Part shown: positions 24,171 through 31,398 of the stretch, piece by piece
Layout of the letters: every line of letters begins with the position of its first letter
How positions within the stretch are numbered: position 1 is the first letter of the stretch
From: Candidatus Omnitrophota bacterium
GTDB lineage: Bacteria; Ratteibacteria; UBA8468; B48-G9; DTJG01
Length of the DNA: 32,186 nucleotides
Direction: 5' to 3'
NCBI GenBank assembly: GCA_023818375.1
Contig: JAMWCC010000071.1
Location: 1-32,186 of the forward strand
The notes under the pieces: generated by a model
Database searches by the model: none
What the model saw: only the letters and a program-made list of their open reading frames with translations
Told to the model about the DNA's origin: nothing
Program-made: the position numbers and the translations under genes

Positions 24171-25268
24171 TTAATTTTCTTCAAGCCATTTTGATAGTTC
24201 ATCAAATTCCTTTTGGTTTCTGACATCAACGTGATAGATTGTTTTTTCTGGTTCAAGTTCCTTGTGAAGCTGTTTTACTATTTCAGGTGTCAGCCTTTCA
24301 TTAGAATTTCCAAATACACAAACGGCTTTACCTGCCTTCTGTGCTTTTTGTAAAACATCAAGCCACCGGAAATTTGGTTTTTTTCCCTCTCCTGGCTGCC
24401 ACTGGAGGATTCCAAGCTTTTTGATTGAAAGAATATCATCAAGATGTTTCAGGTCAGCCGGTCCATCAAGATGAAAGTAGCTATGGTCATAATATTCAAT
24501 TTCTTCTTCAAGGGCTGGCATAACATACTTCCTGAACATTTCAGGACTCATCATGCAGATAAAATCTGCCTGAACCACTCCAAATTTTTTTTCACTGTAA
24601 TAGCCACCGGTCCAGGAAACCGTCGTACCAAGCCCTGCATTATCAACGCCTGCTTCATATAGTATATCTGAAATTTTTGGAAAATCCTTTCTTAGATCAA
24701 GCATTGCCCTTTCAATTATTTCAGGACAATCATAAAGGTCTGTACACAATTTTTCTGCTCCCCTTAAAGCAAGCAATGTATCAATATTTGAATGTTTATC
24801 AATGTCTGAAACAAGATATTTTCCTTTTGCATCTTTAGCTATGATTTTAGTATATTCAACAAGTTTCTTGAATGTCAGGTTTTCAGGGTTAAACCTGAGA
24901 GGTAGAAATTTGTTCCAGTCATGAATAATTGGTTCAGCCCAGTTTGTTTGCTTTGATTGCTCTGAAAATTTAAGCTCAGCACCATAGAAAGCAGCAAACT
25001 GATCGGGTCCAAAATCAGGGGCAAGAGATGGTATAGATTCTCCGAGGAATTCAATGCACTCAGCCCACTGGTTAAAAAGTTCAATCTGCTGTTTCCATAA
25101 GCCGTTATAAGCCACGTAATACCTTAGCGAAAGGCTATCTGGTGGGAGTTTTTTCCCTTGTTTTATACACCAAGCAACCAGTAATGGTCTTTTATACAAT
25201 TCCTTATTCCAGAAGTAGGTCCATCTTTTTTGTGCCTCCTCAAAATCGGGTTTATACTTTAGTGTCAA
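24171..25268 (-). CDS. URO-D/corrinoid-methyltransferase-like protein lacking the zinc motif
   Basis: A 365-residue protein of the uroporphyrinogen decarboxylase superfamily by overall layout: an N-terminal Trp-rich segment, then SPEMFRKYVMPALEEEIEYYDHSYFHLDGPADLKHLDDIL, interrupted here for description only, and a C-terminal KTIYHVDVRNQKEFDEL. In methyltransferases such as MtaA the corresponding motif is HxC; here it reads HLDGP, so zinc-dependent methyl transfer is doubtful. These proteins are common in uncultured anaerobes beside sugar-degradation genes, without a settled function. The start is a TTG with AAAGGAG six bases upstream. It is the first gene of the operon that ends with the serpin. 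Confidence 0.75.
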   Translation of the reverse strand: MTLKYKPDFEEAQKRWTYFWNKELYKRPLLVAWCIKQGKKLPPDSLSLRYYVAYNGLWKQQIELFNQWAECIEFLGESIPSLAPDFGPDQFAAFYGAELKFSEQSKQTNWAEPIIHDWNKFLPLRFNPENLTFKKLVEYTKIIAKDAKGKYLVSDIDKHSNIDTLLALRGAEKLCTDLYDCPEIIERAMLDLRKDFPKISDILYEAGVDNAGLGTTVSWTGGYYSEKKFGVVQADFICMMSPEMFRKYVMPALEEEIEYYDHSYFHLDGPADLKHLDDILSIKKLGILQWQPGEGKKPNFRWLDVLQKAQKAGKAVCVFGNSNERLTPEIVKQLHKELEPEKTIYHVDVRNQKEFDELSKWLEEN

Positions 25269-25321
25269 TTTTTGCTCCTTTTGACTAATAATCTAACACC
25301 AAAAAGAAATTTAAGCCAATC

Positions 25322-25350
25322 TTGATTATAAGTTAACCCTGAAATAAAAT
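25322..25350 (+). promoter_or_regulatory. Predicted sigma70-type promoter for thiM-thiE, near-leaderless
   Basis: TTGATT (25322-25327), a 17-base spacer and TAAAAT (25345-25350). Transcription should begin at about 25357, within two bases of the thiM ATG at 25359. There is no SD in AAAACATA before the ATG, and no TPP riboswitch could fit in such a leader. Confidence 0.55.
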
Positions 25351-25358
25351 AAAACATA

Positions 25359-26165
25359 ATGAAAAACACTTCAAAGATTTACGATATAGTTGAGAAAATC
25401 AGGGAGCAAAAGCCAGTTGTTCACCACCTTACAAACTGGGTGACGATTTATGACTGTGCAAATATTGTGAAAGTTCTGGGTGGTTCTCCGATTATGGCGC
25501 ATGCACCTGAGGAAATTTTTGAAATTACAAGTATTGCATCTTCGCTTGTTCTGAACATTGGTACACTAACAGTTGATTTTGTTGAATCAACCAAGATTGC
25601 CGCAAAAACTGCAAATCTGAAGAAAATTCCTGTTGTTCTTGATGTGTGTGGTGCAGGCGCTTCGCGACTGAGAAACCAGAAAGTAAGTGAACTGATTGAA
25701 TACGCAAGCATTAACATCATTAAGGGAAATGGTTCTGAAATTGCAAGTATTGCTGGAGAGAATGTTTTCACAAAGGGAGTTGATTCAACAGAGACAGGCC
25801 TGAATCTTATAAAAGTTGCAGAAAAACTTGCAGTTGAAAAACAATGTATTGTGGCGATTACAGGAAAGCAAGATATTGTCTCTGACGGAAAACGAACATT
25901 TATGGTAAAAAATGGGCATGAACTTTTAAGCCATATTGTTGGTACTGGATGCATGGCGACTTCTGTTATTGGAACTTTTGCGGCTGTTGAAAAGGACCTT
26001 GTAGTTGCTGCTACTGGTGCACTTGCCCTTTTCGGCATTGCAGCAGAAGTTGCTGCTGAATCAACAAATCTTCCGTCAAGCTTCAAGACAAAATTGTTTG
26101 ATGTACTTTATTCAATTGACAGACAAACGATTGAAAAAAGATTAAATTTGGAGAAGATAGAATGA
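25359..26165 (+). CDS. thiM: Hydroxyethylthiazole kinase ThiM
   Basis: A 268-residue ribokinase-like enzyme that phosphorylates 4-methyl-5-(2-hydroxyethyl)thiazole with ATP in thiamine salvage. The family opening is clear: HHLTNWVTIYDCANIVKVLGG, then SPIMAHAPEEI. Next come VLDVCGAGASRLR, NIIKGNGSEIASIAG and the anion-hole/catalytic motif GTGCMATSVIG. The length is normal. It heads a three-gene operon and overlaps thiE by four bases (ATGA). The predicted promoter implies an almost leaderless mRNA. No thiD or thiC lies in the window, so salvage is the visible part of the pathway. Confidence 0.95.
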   Translation: MKNTSKIYDIVEKIREQKPVVHHLTNWVTIYDCANIVKVLGGSPIMAHAPEEIFEITSIASSLVLNIGTLTVDFVESTKIAAKTANLKKIPVVLDVCGAGASRLRNQKVSELIEYASINIIKGNGSEIASIAGENVFTKGVDSTETGLNLIKVAEKLAVEKQCIVAITGKQDIVSDGKRTFMVKNGHELLSHIVGTGCMATSVIGTFAAVEKDLVVAATGALALFGIAAEVAAESTNLPSSFKTKLFDVLYSIDRQTIEKRLNLEKIE

Positions 26166-26791
26166 GGGAATTTGTGAAGGGTTATTATTTTATCACTGAT
26201 GCAAAGCTTTCCCGTAATGGGATTTTTGAAGATGTAAAAGCGGCCATCAAGGCAGGCGTTAAAATTTTTCAGTACAGGGAGAAAAATAAATCCACAAGAG
26301 AAATGCTTTATGAGGCGCTGGAATTAAGAAAACTAATAAATGATGGTGTTTTGATTATCAATGATAGAGTAGATATAGCCATTGCTGCTGGTGCTGACGG
26401 TGTTCATATAGGCCAGGATGATATGCCTGTTTCAATTACAAGGAGGTTAATCGGGATAGATAAAATTATTGGCGTGACTGTTCATAACTTGTTGCAGGCG
26501 CAGGAAGCAGAAAAAGAAGGGGCCGACTATATTGCGGTCTCTCCAATTTTTCATACAACAACAAAATTGGATGCTGAAAATCCAGTAGGAGTTCAAATTA
26601 TTTCTGAAATTAAAAAATTTGTTTGTCTGCCTGCAGTGGCAATTGGCGGAATAACACTTGAAAATGCAAAAGAAGCAATAGAAGCCGGTGCAGATGCTAT
26701 TTGTGCAATATCAGCAGTATTAACTAAAAATAATGTTGAGGAAGAGATAAGAAAATTTCAAAAATTGTTTAACAATGGGGGACAAAGATGA
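26162..26791 (+). CDS. thiE: Thiamine-phosphate synthase ThiE
   Basis: A 209-residue TIM-barrel enzyme joining HMP-pyrophosphate and thiazole phosphate to thiamine phosphate. The motifs follow the family order: FQYREKNKSTREML (substrate and pyrophosphate binding), INDRVDIAIAAGADGVHIGQ with the metal-binding Asp region, DYIAVSPIFHTTTK, and AIGGITLENAKEA for phosphate binding. The length is normal. It overlaps thiM upstream and the outer-membrane protein gene downstream by four bases each, so all three should be translated from one message. Confidence 0.95.
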   Translation: MREFVKGYYFITDAKLSRNGIFEDVKAAIKAGVKIFQYREKNKSTREMLYEALELRKLINDGVLIINDRVDIAIAAGADGVHIGQDDMPVSITRRLIGIDKIIGVTVHNLLQAQEAEKEGADYIAVSPIFHTTTKLDAENPVGVQIISEIKKFVCLPAVAIGGITLENAKEAIEAGADAICAISAVLTKNNVEEEIRKFQKLFNNGGQR

Positions 26792-27669
26792 AAAAGATAT
26801 TGTTACTGGTGGTTGTGGTTTTTGTTTATGCAGGCAGTAGTTTTGCTACTGAAGGTGGTGGCGGAGCATACCCAAATGGTGCTGAAGATTTTATGGCGGG
26901 TGCTGTTCCACCACCAGGTTTTTATTATATCAATTATACTGTTGGTTATTTTTCTGATACCTTCAGGGACTCTCACGGAAAAAGTATTGTTCCTGGCTTT
27001 GAACTTGCTGTAATTGGTAATGTCTCAAGATTGGTTTATGTTACGGACAAGAAGGTTTTTGGTGGAAACTGGGCGATGCATGTTCTTATTCCATTGATGA
27101 ATGTAGATGTAAAAACACCTGCAGGTGATGACTCAAAATTCGGTCTTGGTGATATATTTATTGACCCGTGCATTATTTCCTGGCACTCAAAAAATGCTCA
27201 TTGTGCAGCTGGAGTTGAAGTAATAGTACCTACCGGTGCCTATAACAAAAATGATATTGCAAATGTCGGAAGAAACTACTGGACGATAGAACCAGTTTTT
27301 GCGATTACCTTTGTTTCTGGCAATGGATGGGAATTATCTGGAAAGTTCATGTATGACATCAATTTTGAAAATGATGCCACTGACTATAAATCGGGTCAGG
27401 AATTTCACTGTGATTATACGATAGGAAAGAAAATCAATGAAAGATGGACTGCTGGTATTGGCGGATACTGGTACACCCAGCTAACAGACGATAAACAGAA
27501 TGGAATTAAGGTTGGGGATGGAAACAAAGGAAATGTTTTTGCGATAGGTCCACAGATAAAGTATGATTGGAAAAAAGGAAGTTTCATTCTGAAATATCAA
27601 AAAGAGATGTCAGTTGAGAACAAGCCAGAAGGAAGCAAGGCCTGGTTGAAGTTCATTGTACCGCTATAA
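26788..27669 (+). CDS. Outer-membrane beta-barrel protein (phenol MetA/SphA-like porin family)
   Basis: A 293-residue exported protein with signal peptide MKKILLLVVVVFVYAGSSFA. The rest alternates polar and hydrophobic residues in strand-length runs with many aromatic residues, and ends in a short strand closing with a hydrophobic residue (WLKFIVPL). The layout resembles the transporter family linked to the meta-pathway of phenol degradation (PF13557): GLGDIFIDPCIISWHSKN followed by GVEVIVPTGAYNKND, where most members have P-x-G-x-Y. It implies an outer membrane. Translation is coupled to thiE (ATGA overlap), so it might take up a thiamine precursor; that link is inferred only from position. 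Confidence 0.75.
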   Translation: MKKILLLVVVVFVYAGSSFATEGGGGAYPNGAEDFMAGAVPPPGFYYINYTVGYFSDTFRDSHGKSIVPGFELAVIGNVSRLVYVTDKKVFGGNWAMHVLIPLMNVDVKTPAGDDSKFGLGDIFIDPCIISWHSKNAHCAAGVEVIVPTGAYNKNDIANVGRNYWTIEPVFAITFVSGNGWELSGKFMYDINFENDATDYKSGQEFHCDYTIGKKINERWTAGIGGYWYTQLTDDKQNGIKVGDGNKGNVFAIGPQIKYDWKKGSFILKYQKEMSVENKPEGSKAWLKFIVPL

Positions 27670-27840
27670 TCTGGATTGTTCTTCGAGCTTTTTTAATAGT
27701 GAGTTCTTCTCGTAGATTGATGCTTTCATTTTATTTATGACCTTTCTGAAAAAGGAAATGGTATTGTCATAGGTGTTCCTATCAACTCTGTAAGGAGTTC
27801 CATCTTTTCCACCGTGAGCAAAAGAATATCGTGCTGGATC
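27664..27840 (-). other. In-frame continuation of DUF763 beyond an internal TAG
   Basis: After the TAG at 27841-27843 the same minus-strand frame stays open for 58 more codons and ends at a TAG at 27664. It begins DPARYSFAHGGKDGTPYRVD, which is how DUF763 proteins normally continue after their PPSW/PPSY motif (from memory of the family), and then forms a charged helix. The true stop overlaps the stop of the convergent outer-membrane gene. The stretch is therefore ancestral coding sequence cut off by one stop codon. Confidence 0.75.
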
Positions 27841-28824
27841 CTAATATGAAGGTGGAGCATTGTAGATTAACTCAGCAACAAGACTAAGTGCCCGGACAGT
27901 TTTTGGGCCAACTCCTTCAAAGGAGATTAGTCTTTCATAATTTTCAGGTTTATACTCACAGAGTTTTGCAAGAATTTTTTCAAGATACCTGCTGCGGGAA
28001 AAATCTTCTTCAACTACAGGATGCCAGTAGAATTCCTTATTTTGAAATTCAGCAAATACTAATTCCTGCTGTCCAGTTCTTATGGCGACCATTTTTGAAA
28101 CATTTCCACAGTGCTTTCTTAATATCTGAATATCTTTTATTAACCCTGAATAACCTGCCTGGACAAGTTCAGTGCTTATTTTTCTTGTCTTTTCACTTTC
28201 TTTTGCTGTCATGTTCAGGCAGGGCTGGATAATCTGACTTATTATTCCAGAATGTGGTTCACAAACAAAGTTAGTAATTTTCTTTGAAAACCAGTGATAT
28301 CTTCTTGCTGTTTGATTATGTTGATTCATTCCCTGCTGTACCACGCCCCATGCACCATTTCTTGAAAAGAAAAACGCGTGATGATAGAGTTGATAACCAT
28401 CCTGGATTAAGCTGCTGTCAACCTTTGCAGTAATTTTTGAACTATAGACAAGTTGTTTAACATTTTTATCAGGCAATGCAAGTTTTTCTCCCCAGTTTAC
28501 AATTTCATCAGGTGTTTTGAGGGATGTTTTTCCCTTTCCTCCACAAATAAATAGTCCAAGCTGTTTTTCCTTTCCTTTGATTGCTTCTTTAAGTGAAGCT
28601 GTTAATACTGTTGTTAATCCTGATGCATTCCAATCAAAGGCAAGCACTGTACCAAGAGATTGAAACCATACAGGGTCTGAGACCCTATAAACAAATTCAT
28701 CAGGTCCATATTCGTCAACAATAATTTCCACTATCTGGCTTCCCAATTTTACCATTCTTTCGAAAAGCCAGCGAGGACACTCTCCTGTATCGAGTGTAAG
28801 TGTCGCTATGCCTCTTTTAATCAT
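27841..28824 (-). CDS. DUF763 protein, interrupted by an in-frame TAG
   Basis: A 327-residue open frame belonging to the DUF763 family (PF05559). Signature blocks are PRWLFERMVKLGSQIVEIIV, DEYGPDEFVYRVSDPVWFQS, FDWNASGLTTVL, GGKGKTSLKTPDEI, QDGYQLYHHAFFF, QQGMNQHNQTARRYHW and CEPHSGI. Near residue 305 is a helix-hairpin-helix motif (FEGVGPKTVRALSLVAELIY), so DNA binding is plausible. Normal members run about 60 residues further; here a TAG follows PPSY and the conserved tail continues in the same frame (27664-27840). The start overlaps the stop of the DNA glycosylase gene (ATGA). Nonsense mutation, sequencing error or stop-codon readthrough are all possible. The family's biochemical function is not known to me. 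Confidence 0.85.
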   Translation of the reverse strand: MIKRGIATLTLDTGECPRWLFERMVKLGSQIVEIIVDEYGPDEFVYRVSDPVWFQSLGTVLAFDWNASGLTTVLTASLKEAIKGKEKQLGLFICGGKGKTSLKTPDEIVNWGEKLALPDKNVKQLVYSSKITAKVDSSLIQDGYQLYHHAFFFSRNGAWGVVQQGMNQHNQTARRYHWFSKKITNFVCEPHSGIISQIIQPCLNMTAKESEKTRKISTELVQAGYSGLIKDIQILRKHCGNVSKMVAIRTGQQELVFAEFQNKEFYWHPVVEEDFSRSRYLEKILAKLCEYKPENYERLISFEGVGPKTVRALSLVAELIYNAPPSY

Positions 28825-29471
28825 TTTTGTCCCTTCATTTCAATTACAATAAGTGCATGATAGTCCTGATATATTTTATAATCTTTTTCCAAAGCATTTT
28901 CAAATATCTGTTGCATGTGGTGGTAAGTTAATTTGTTGGTAAGATTGTGTTTCAATGCAAACCTTCTCGTGTATTCATCAATAACAAACACAGGTCGTTC
29001 AAATGCATACAGAAGAATATCATCAGCGGTTTCATCTCCAACACCATCAATTTCAAGTAATTTAATTTTCAATTCAGCTGTTTTGAGAGTTTCTGCTTTT
29101 TCAATGCCGCCTAGACCTTTTACAAAAAATTTAGCAAGGTTTTTTAATCTTTTTGCCTTTTGAATATAGAAGCCACTGGGTTTGATGAGAAATTCGATTT
29201 TTTTGTTCGGTGTGGAAAGTATATTTTGAAGTGACATTAAATTGGATTTCTGTAATTTTGATACCGCAAGTTCAACATTTTTCCAGTTTGCTCTCTGGGT
29301 TAGTATGGACTCAATGACAATTCTTTCTTTTTCTTCTGAATTTTTTGGCCTTTTACACCAAAAACTCCATTGTGGGGTTAGGGCAGGTTCTCCGTGTTTT
29401 TCGAGCAAATTGTAATAAAGGTCAATTATCTTTCTTTTTTTATCTAAGGAATCTACCACCATTGATATCAA
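28821..29471 (-). CDS. HhH-GPD DNA glycosylase, endonuclease III-related (MagIII-like)
   Basis: A 216-residue base-excision glycosylase of the HhH-GPD superfamily. The helix-hairpin-helix is LLEIDGVGDETADDILLYAF and the catalytic aspartate lies in FVIDEYTRRF. The lysine that gives endonuclease III its lyase activity (GVGRKTAN) is replaced by Glu, and the C-terminal [4Fe-4S] cysteines are absent. Both features match the COG2231/MagIII group, which removes alkylated bases. The protein ends shortly after YQDYHALIV, somewhat earlier than usual. I chose the TTG at 29471 because AGGAG lies six bases upstream; an ATG at 29462 is possible. It overlaps the SDR gene by 32 bases and the DUF763 gene by four. 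Confidence 0.83.
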   Translation of the reverse strand: MISMVVDSLDKKRKIIDLYYNLLEKHGEPALTPQWSFWCKRPKNSEEKERIVIESILTQRANWKNVELAVSKLQKSNLMSLQNILSTPNKKIEFLIKPSGFYIQKAKRLKNLAKFFVKGLGGIEKAETLKTAELKIKLLEIDGVGDETADDILLYAFERPVFVIDEYTRRFALKHNLTNKLTYHHMQQIFENALEKDYKIYQDYHALIVIEMKGQK

Positions 29472-30210
29472 TTACTGCTCCTGTGGTAAATGATGCTGCG
29501 TCACTTACAAGATATAACACAGCACCAGCGACTTCCTCGGGCCTGCCATTTCTACCGAGCGGTGTTTCCTTTTTATATTGTTCCATTCTTTCAGGAGTAC
29601 TGAAGATTTCATGATGGTGAGTTTCTATAACTCCTGGTATAACTGCATTTACCCTTATTTCAGGTGCAAGTTCTCTTGCTAAGGTTCGGGTAAAAACAAG
29701 AAGAGCACCTTTAGCAGCAGCGTAAGGTCCTGCACCATTTGCTCCACCGGTTTGAACAGAAAGAGATATTATGTTTACGATCGCGCCATTTTTCGTTTTT
29801 CGTAAATGAGGAATAGCTCTTTTTGTAACCATAAAAGCGCTTGTCATATTCACGTCAAAAACAGTCTTCCATAGTTTTAGCGGACAATCTTCAATTTTAC
29901 TCCTTTGAACTGGAGAGCCAGCATTATTAACCAGTATGTCAAGCCTGCCAAAAGTTGAAACTACATTATCAACAGTAGTATTTGCCTGTTTTTCTTCAAT
30001 AAGATCAGCCTGAATAAGAATACCATCTGAACCTATTTTTTTAATTTCTTCAAGTGTTTTTTCAGCCTCTGATTTACTAGATTTGTAATGAACACCGATC
30101 TTTGCTCCATAACCTGCAAGACATATTGCAATTGCCCTTCCAATACCTGTCCCTGCACCTGTAATCAGAGCGACTCTGCCATTTAACGAAAAATCAAACC
30201 TCTGGGTCAT
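29440..30210 (-). CDS. Short-chain dehydrogenase/reductase (SDR family)
   Basis: A 256-residue classical SDR oxidoreductase. The NAD(P)-binding motif is TGAGTGIGRAIA, NNAG appears at the expected place, the catalytic serine is in NIISLSVQTGG and the YxxxK pair is in YAAAKGALL. The C-terminal GxxIDINGGRFLR is the usual SDR ending. I chose the ATG at 30210, which follows AAGGAGG at ideal spacing; the frame is open for 43 codons upstream, but that stretch lies inside the URO-D gene. The substrate is unknown; its sequence resembles the 3-oxoacyl-ACP reductase/sugar dehydrogenase type. Confidence 0.93.
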   Translation of the reverse strand: MTQRFDFSLNGRVALITGAGTGIGRAIAICLAGYGAKIGVHYKSSKSEAEKTLEEIKKIGSDGILIQADLIEEKQANTTVDNVVSTFGRLDILVNNAGSPVQRSKIEDCPLKLWKTVFDVNMTSAFMVTKRAIPHLRKTKNGAIVNIISLSVQTGGANGAGPYAAAKGALLVFTRTLARELAPEIRVNAVIPGVIETHHHEIFSTPERMEQYKKETPLGRNGRPEEVAGAVLYLVSDAASFTTGAVIDINGGRFLR

Positions 30211-30226
30211 ACTAACCTCCTTCATT

Positions 30227-31318
30227 TTACGTGTATCTGTAAGAATGTGCTGTGCGTACCATTTCGAAAACCTTTTCTGGAGAAGTTTCGGTAGGAAGCA
30301 TATCCCCACATGCCAGAATATAACCGCCCCCGGGTGCACCTTCAGAAAGACATCTATTTATATCCTGTCTTACTTCCTCTAAGGTCCCAGTAGCAAGCTT
30401 CAGTGTATTGACTCCACCCATTAATGAGACCTTTTTTCCGACACGCCTTTTTACATCAGCGATATCTACTCCACCTAGTGGATCGAGAGGTTCAATACAA
30501 TCAACGCCAGTATCAGCCATTAATTCGAAAAGCTTGGTACTGTTGCCACAAACATGCAGGTAAATACATACGTCGTACTTTTTTATTTTATCAACGAACA
30601 TTTTAAAATAAGGGACACAGAATTTTTTGAAATGTTCTGGTCCGATTACACCGCCAAAAGTTTCACCAAGCATAAAGGCATCAACACCTGCCTCAACCAT
30701 TGCAAGTGCCTTCTGAATGGCTGCCTGGGTCGCACGGTACAATATTTTGTGCACAAAATCAGGATTTTCAACAAGGTCAATAAACGTTTGTTGCTTTCCC
30801 CTAACGACGGTTGCAAATTCAACACTTATGCATCCTGGTGATGTGATAACAAAGAGATCATTCCTTGCATTCTGGACAAGTTTCTTGGTTTTTTTAAAAG
30901 ACTCGGTTTTTATAAACTCAGAGGCAGGAATAACCGGAATTTTATCAAGATCATATTCATTTTCTACTAGAGTTTCCTCTTTTAAAGGGATAATCCATCC
31001 ACCCCCTTTAAAGTCCAGTCTTCCGATGTATTTATTGCTTATTGAATCTATCTGCCAAACGTTTTCACCATCGTCATAAAGATTTTGAACTCCCTGCTGA
31101 TGAATCCATATTCTTACACCGTCAGCCCCATAATATCTGGCGCATTCAATTTGAAGTTTATTTACAAGTTCTGGATTCTTTACAGCTTCAATCATTGTTT
31201 TCCTGAAGTTTAAGCCAAGTGCCTTTATTGCATGGGGATGGCATATTTGTGGGATTACAGGAACAAAGTCTGGTATCCCGCCCGTCATGGCAGTTCTGCA
31301 CCGTTTTCTTGAGTCCAT
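30227..31318 (-). CDS. URO-D superfamily protein with methyltransferase-type zinc motif
   Basis: A 363-residue protein of the uroporphyrinogen decarboxylase superfamily, close in layout to MtaA/CmuA-type corrinoid methyltransferases. The opening MDSRKRCRTAMTGGIPDFVP is typical. The zinc ligands of methyltransferases (HxC and a distant Cys) are seen in YLHVCGNSTK and YILACGDMLP. GVDAFMLGETFGGVIGPEHF and VSLMGGVNT are other family blocks. True HemE decarboxylases lack this HxC pair, so a methyl-transfer role is more likely than haem synthesis. No corrinoid protein is encoded nearby. The ATG at 31318 gives the family start; a GTG at 31327 is also in frame. Neither has an SD. Confidence 0.82.
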   Translation of the reverse strand: MDSRKRCRTAMTGGIPDFVPVIPQICHPHAIKALGLNFRKTMIEAVKNPELVNKLQIECARYYGADGVRIWIHQQGVQNLYDDGENVWQIDSISNKYIGRLDFKGGGWIIPLKEETLVENEYDLDKIPVIPASEFIKTESFKKTKKLVQNARNDLFVITSPGCISVEFATVVRGKQQTFIDLVENPDFVHKILYRATQAAIQKALAMVEAGVDAFMLGETFGGVIGPEHFKKFCVPYFKMFVDKIKKYDVCIYLHVCGNSTKLFELMADTGVDCIEPLDPLGGVDIADVKRRVGKKVSLMGGVNTLKLATGTLEEVRQDINRCLSEGAPGGGYILACGDMLPTETSPEKVFEMVRTAHSYRYT

Positions 31319-31347
31319 TTGTTTCACGTCAATACTTTGTTCTCATT

Positions 31348-31377
31348 ATGATATAATGATGAGACAACAAGAGTCAA
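31348..31377 (-). promoter_or_regulatory. Predicted divergent promoter region between URO-D and DUF362 genes
   Basis: On the minus strand, TTGACT (31372-31377) faces TATATC or TATCAT (16 or 18 bases away). On the plus strand a perfect TATAAT lies at 31352-31357 with a weak -35. The two -10 boxes overlap, so the divergent genes probably compete for RNA polymerase. Confidence 0.4.
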
Positions 31378-31398
31378 TAATTTTACGGGAGGTGGGAT

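Noticed and set aside
25269-25358. TPP riboswitch upstream of thiM
   Set aside because: The gap is only 90 bases, has no CTGAGA-type core, and the predicted transcription start is at the ATG.
25448-26086. Minus-strand 212-codon frame inside thiM
   Set aside because: thiM on the opposite strand has all family motifs; the antisense frame is Ser/Pro-rich shadow sequence.
27841-27843. Pyrrolysine insertion at the DUF763 TAG
   Set aside because: No pyl gene or characteristic methylamine methyltransferase is in the window, and the gene's final stop is also TAG. A nonsense mutation or base error is simpler, so it is kept only as a test within the finding.
30211-30339. 43-codon N-terminal extension of the SDR frame
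   Set aside because: It lies within the coding end of the URO-D gene, and the ATG at 30210 has an ideal AAGGAGG.
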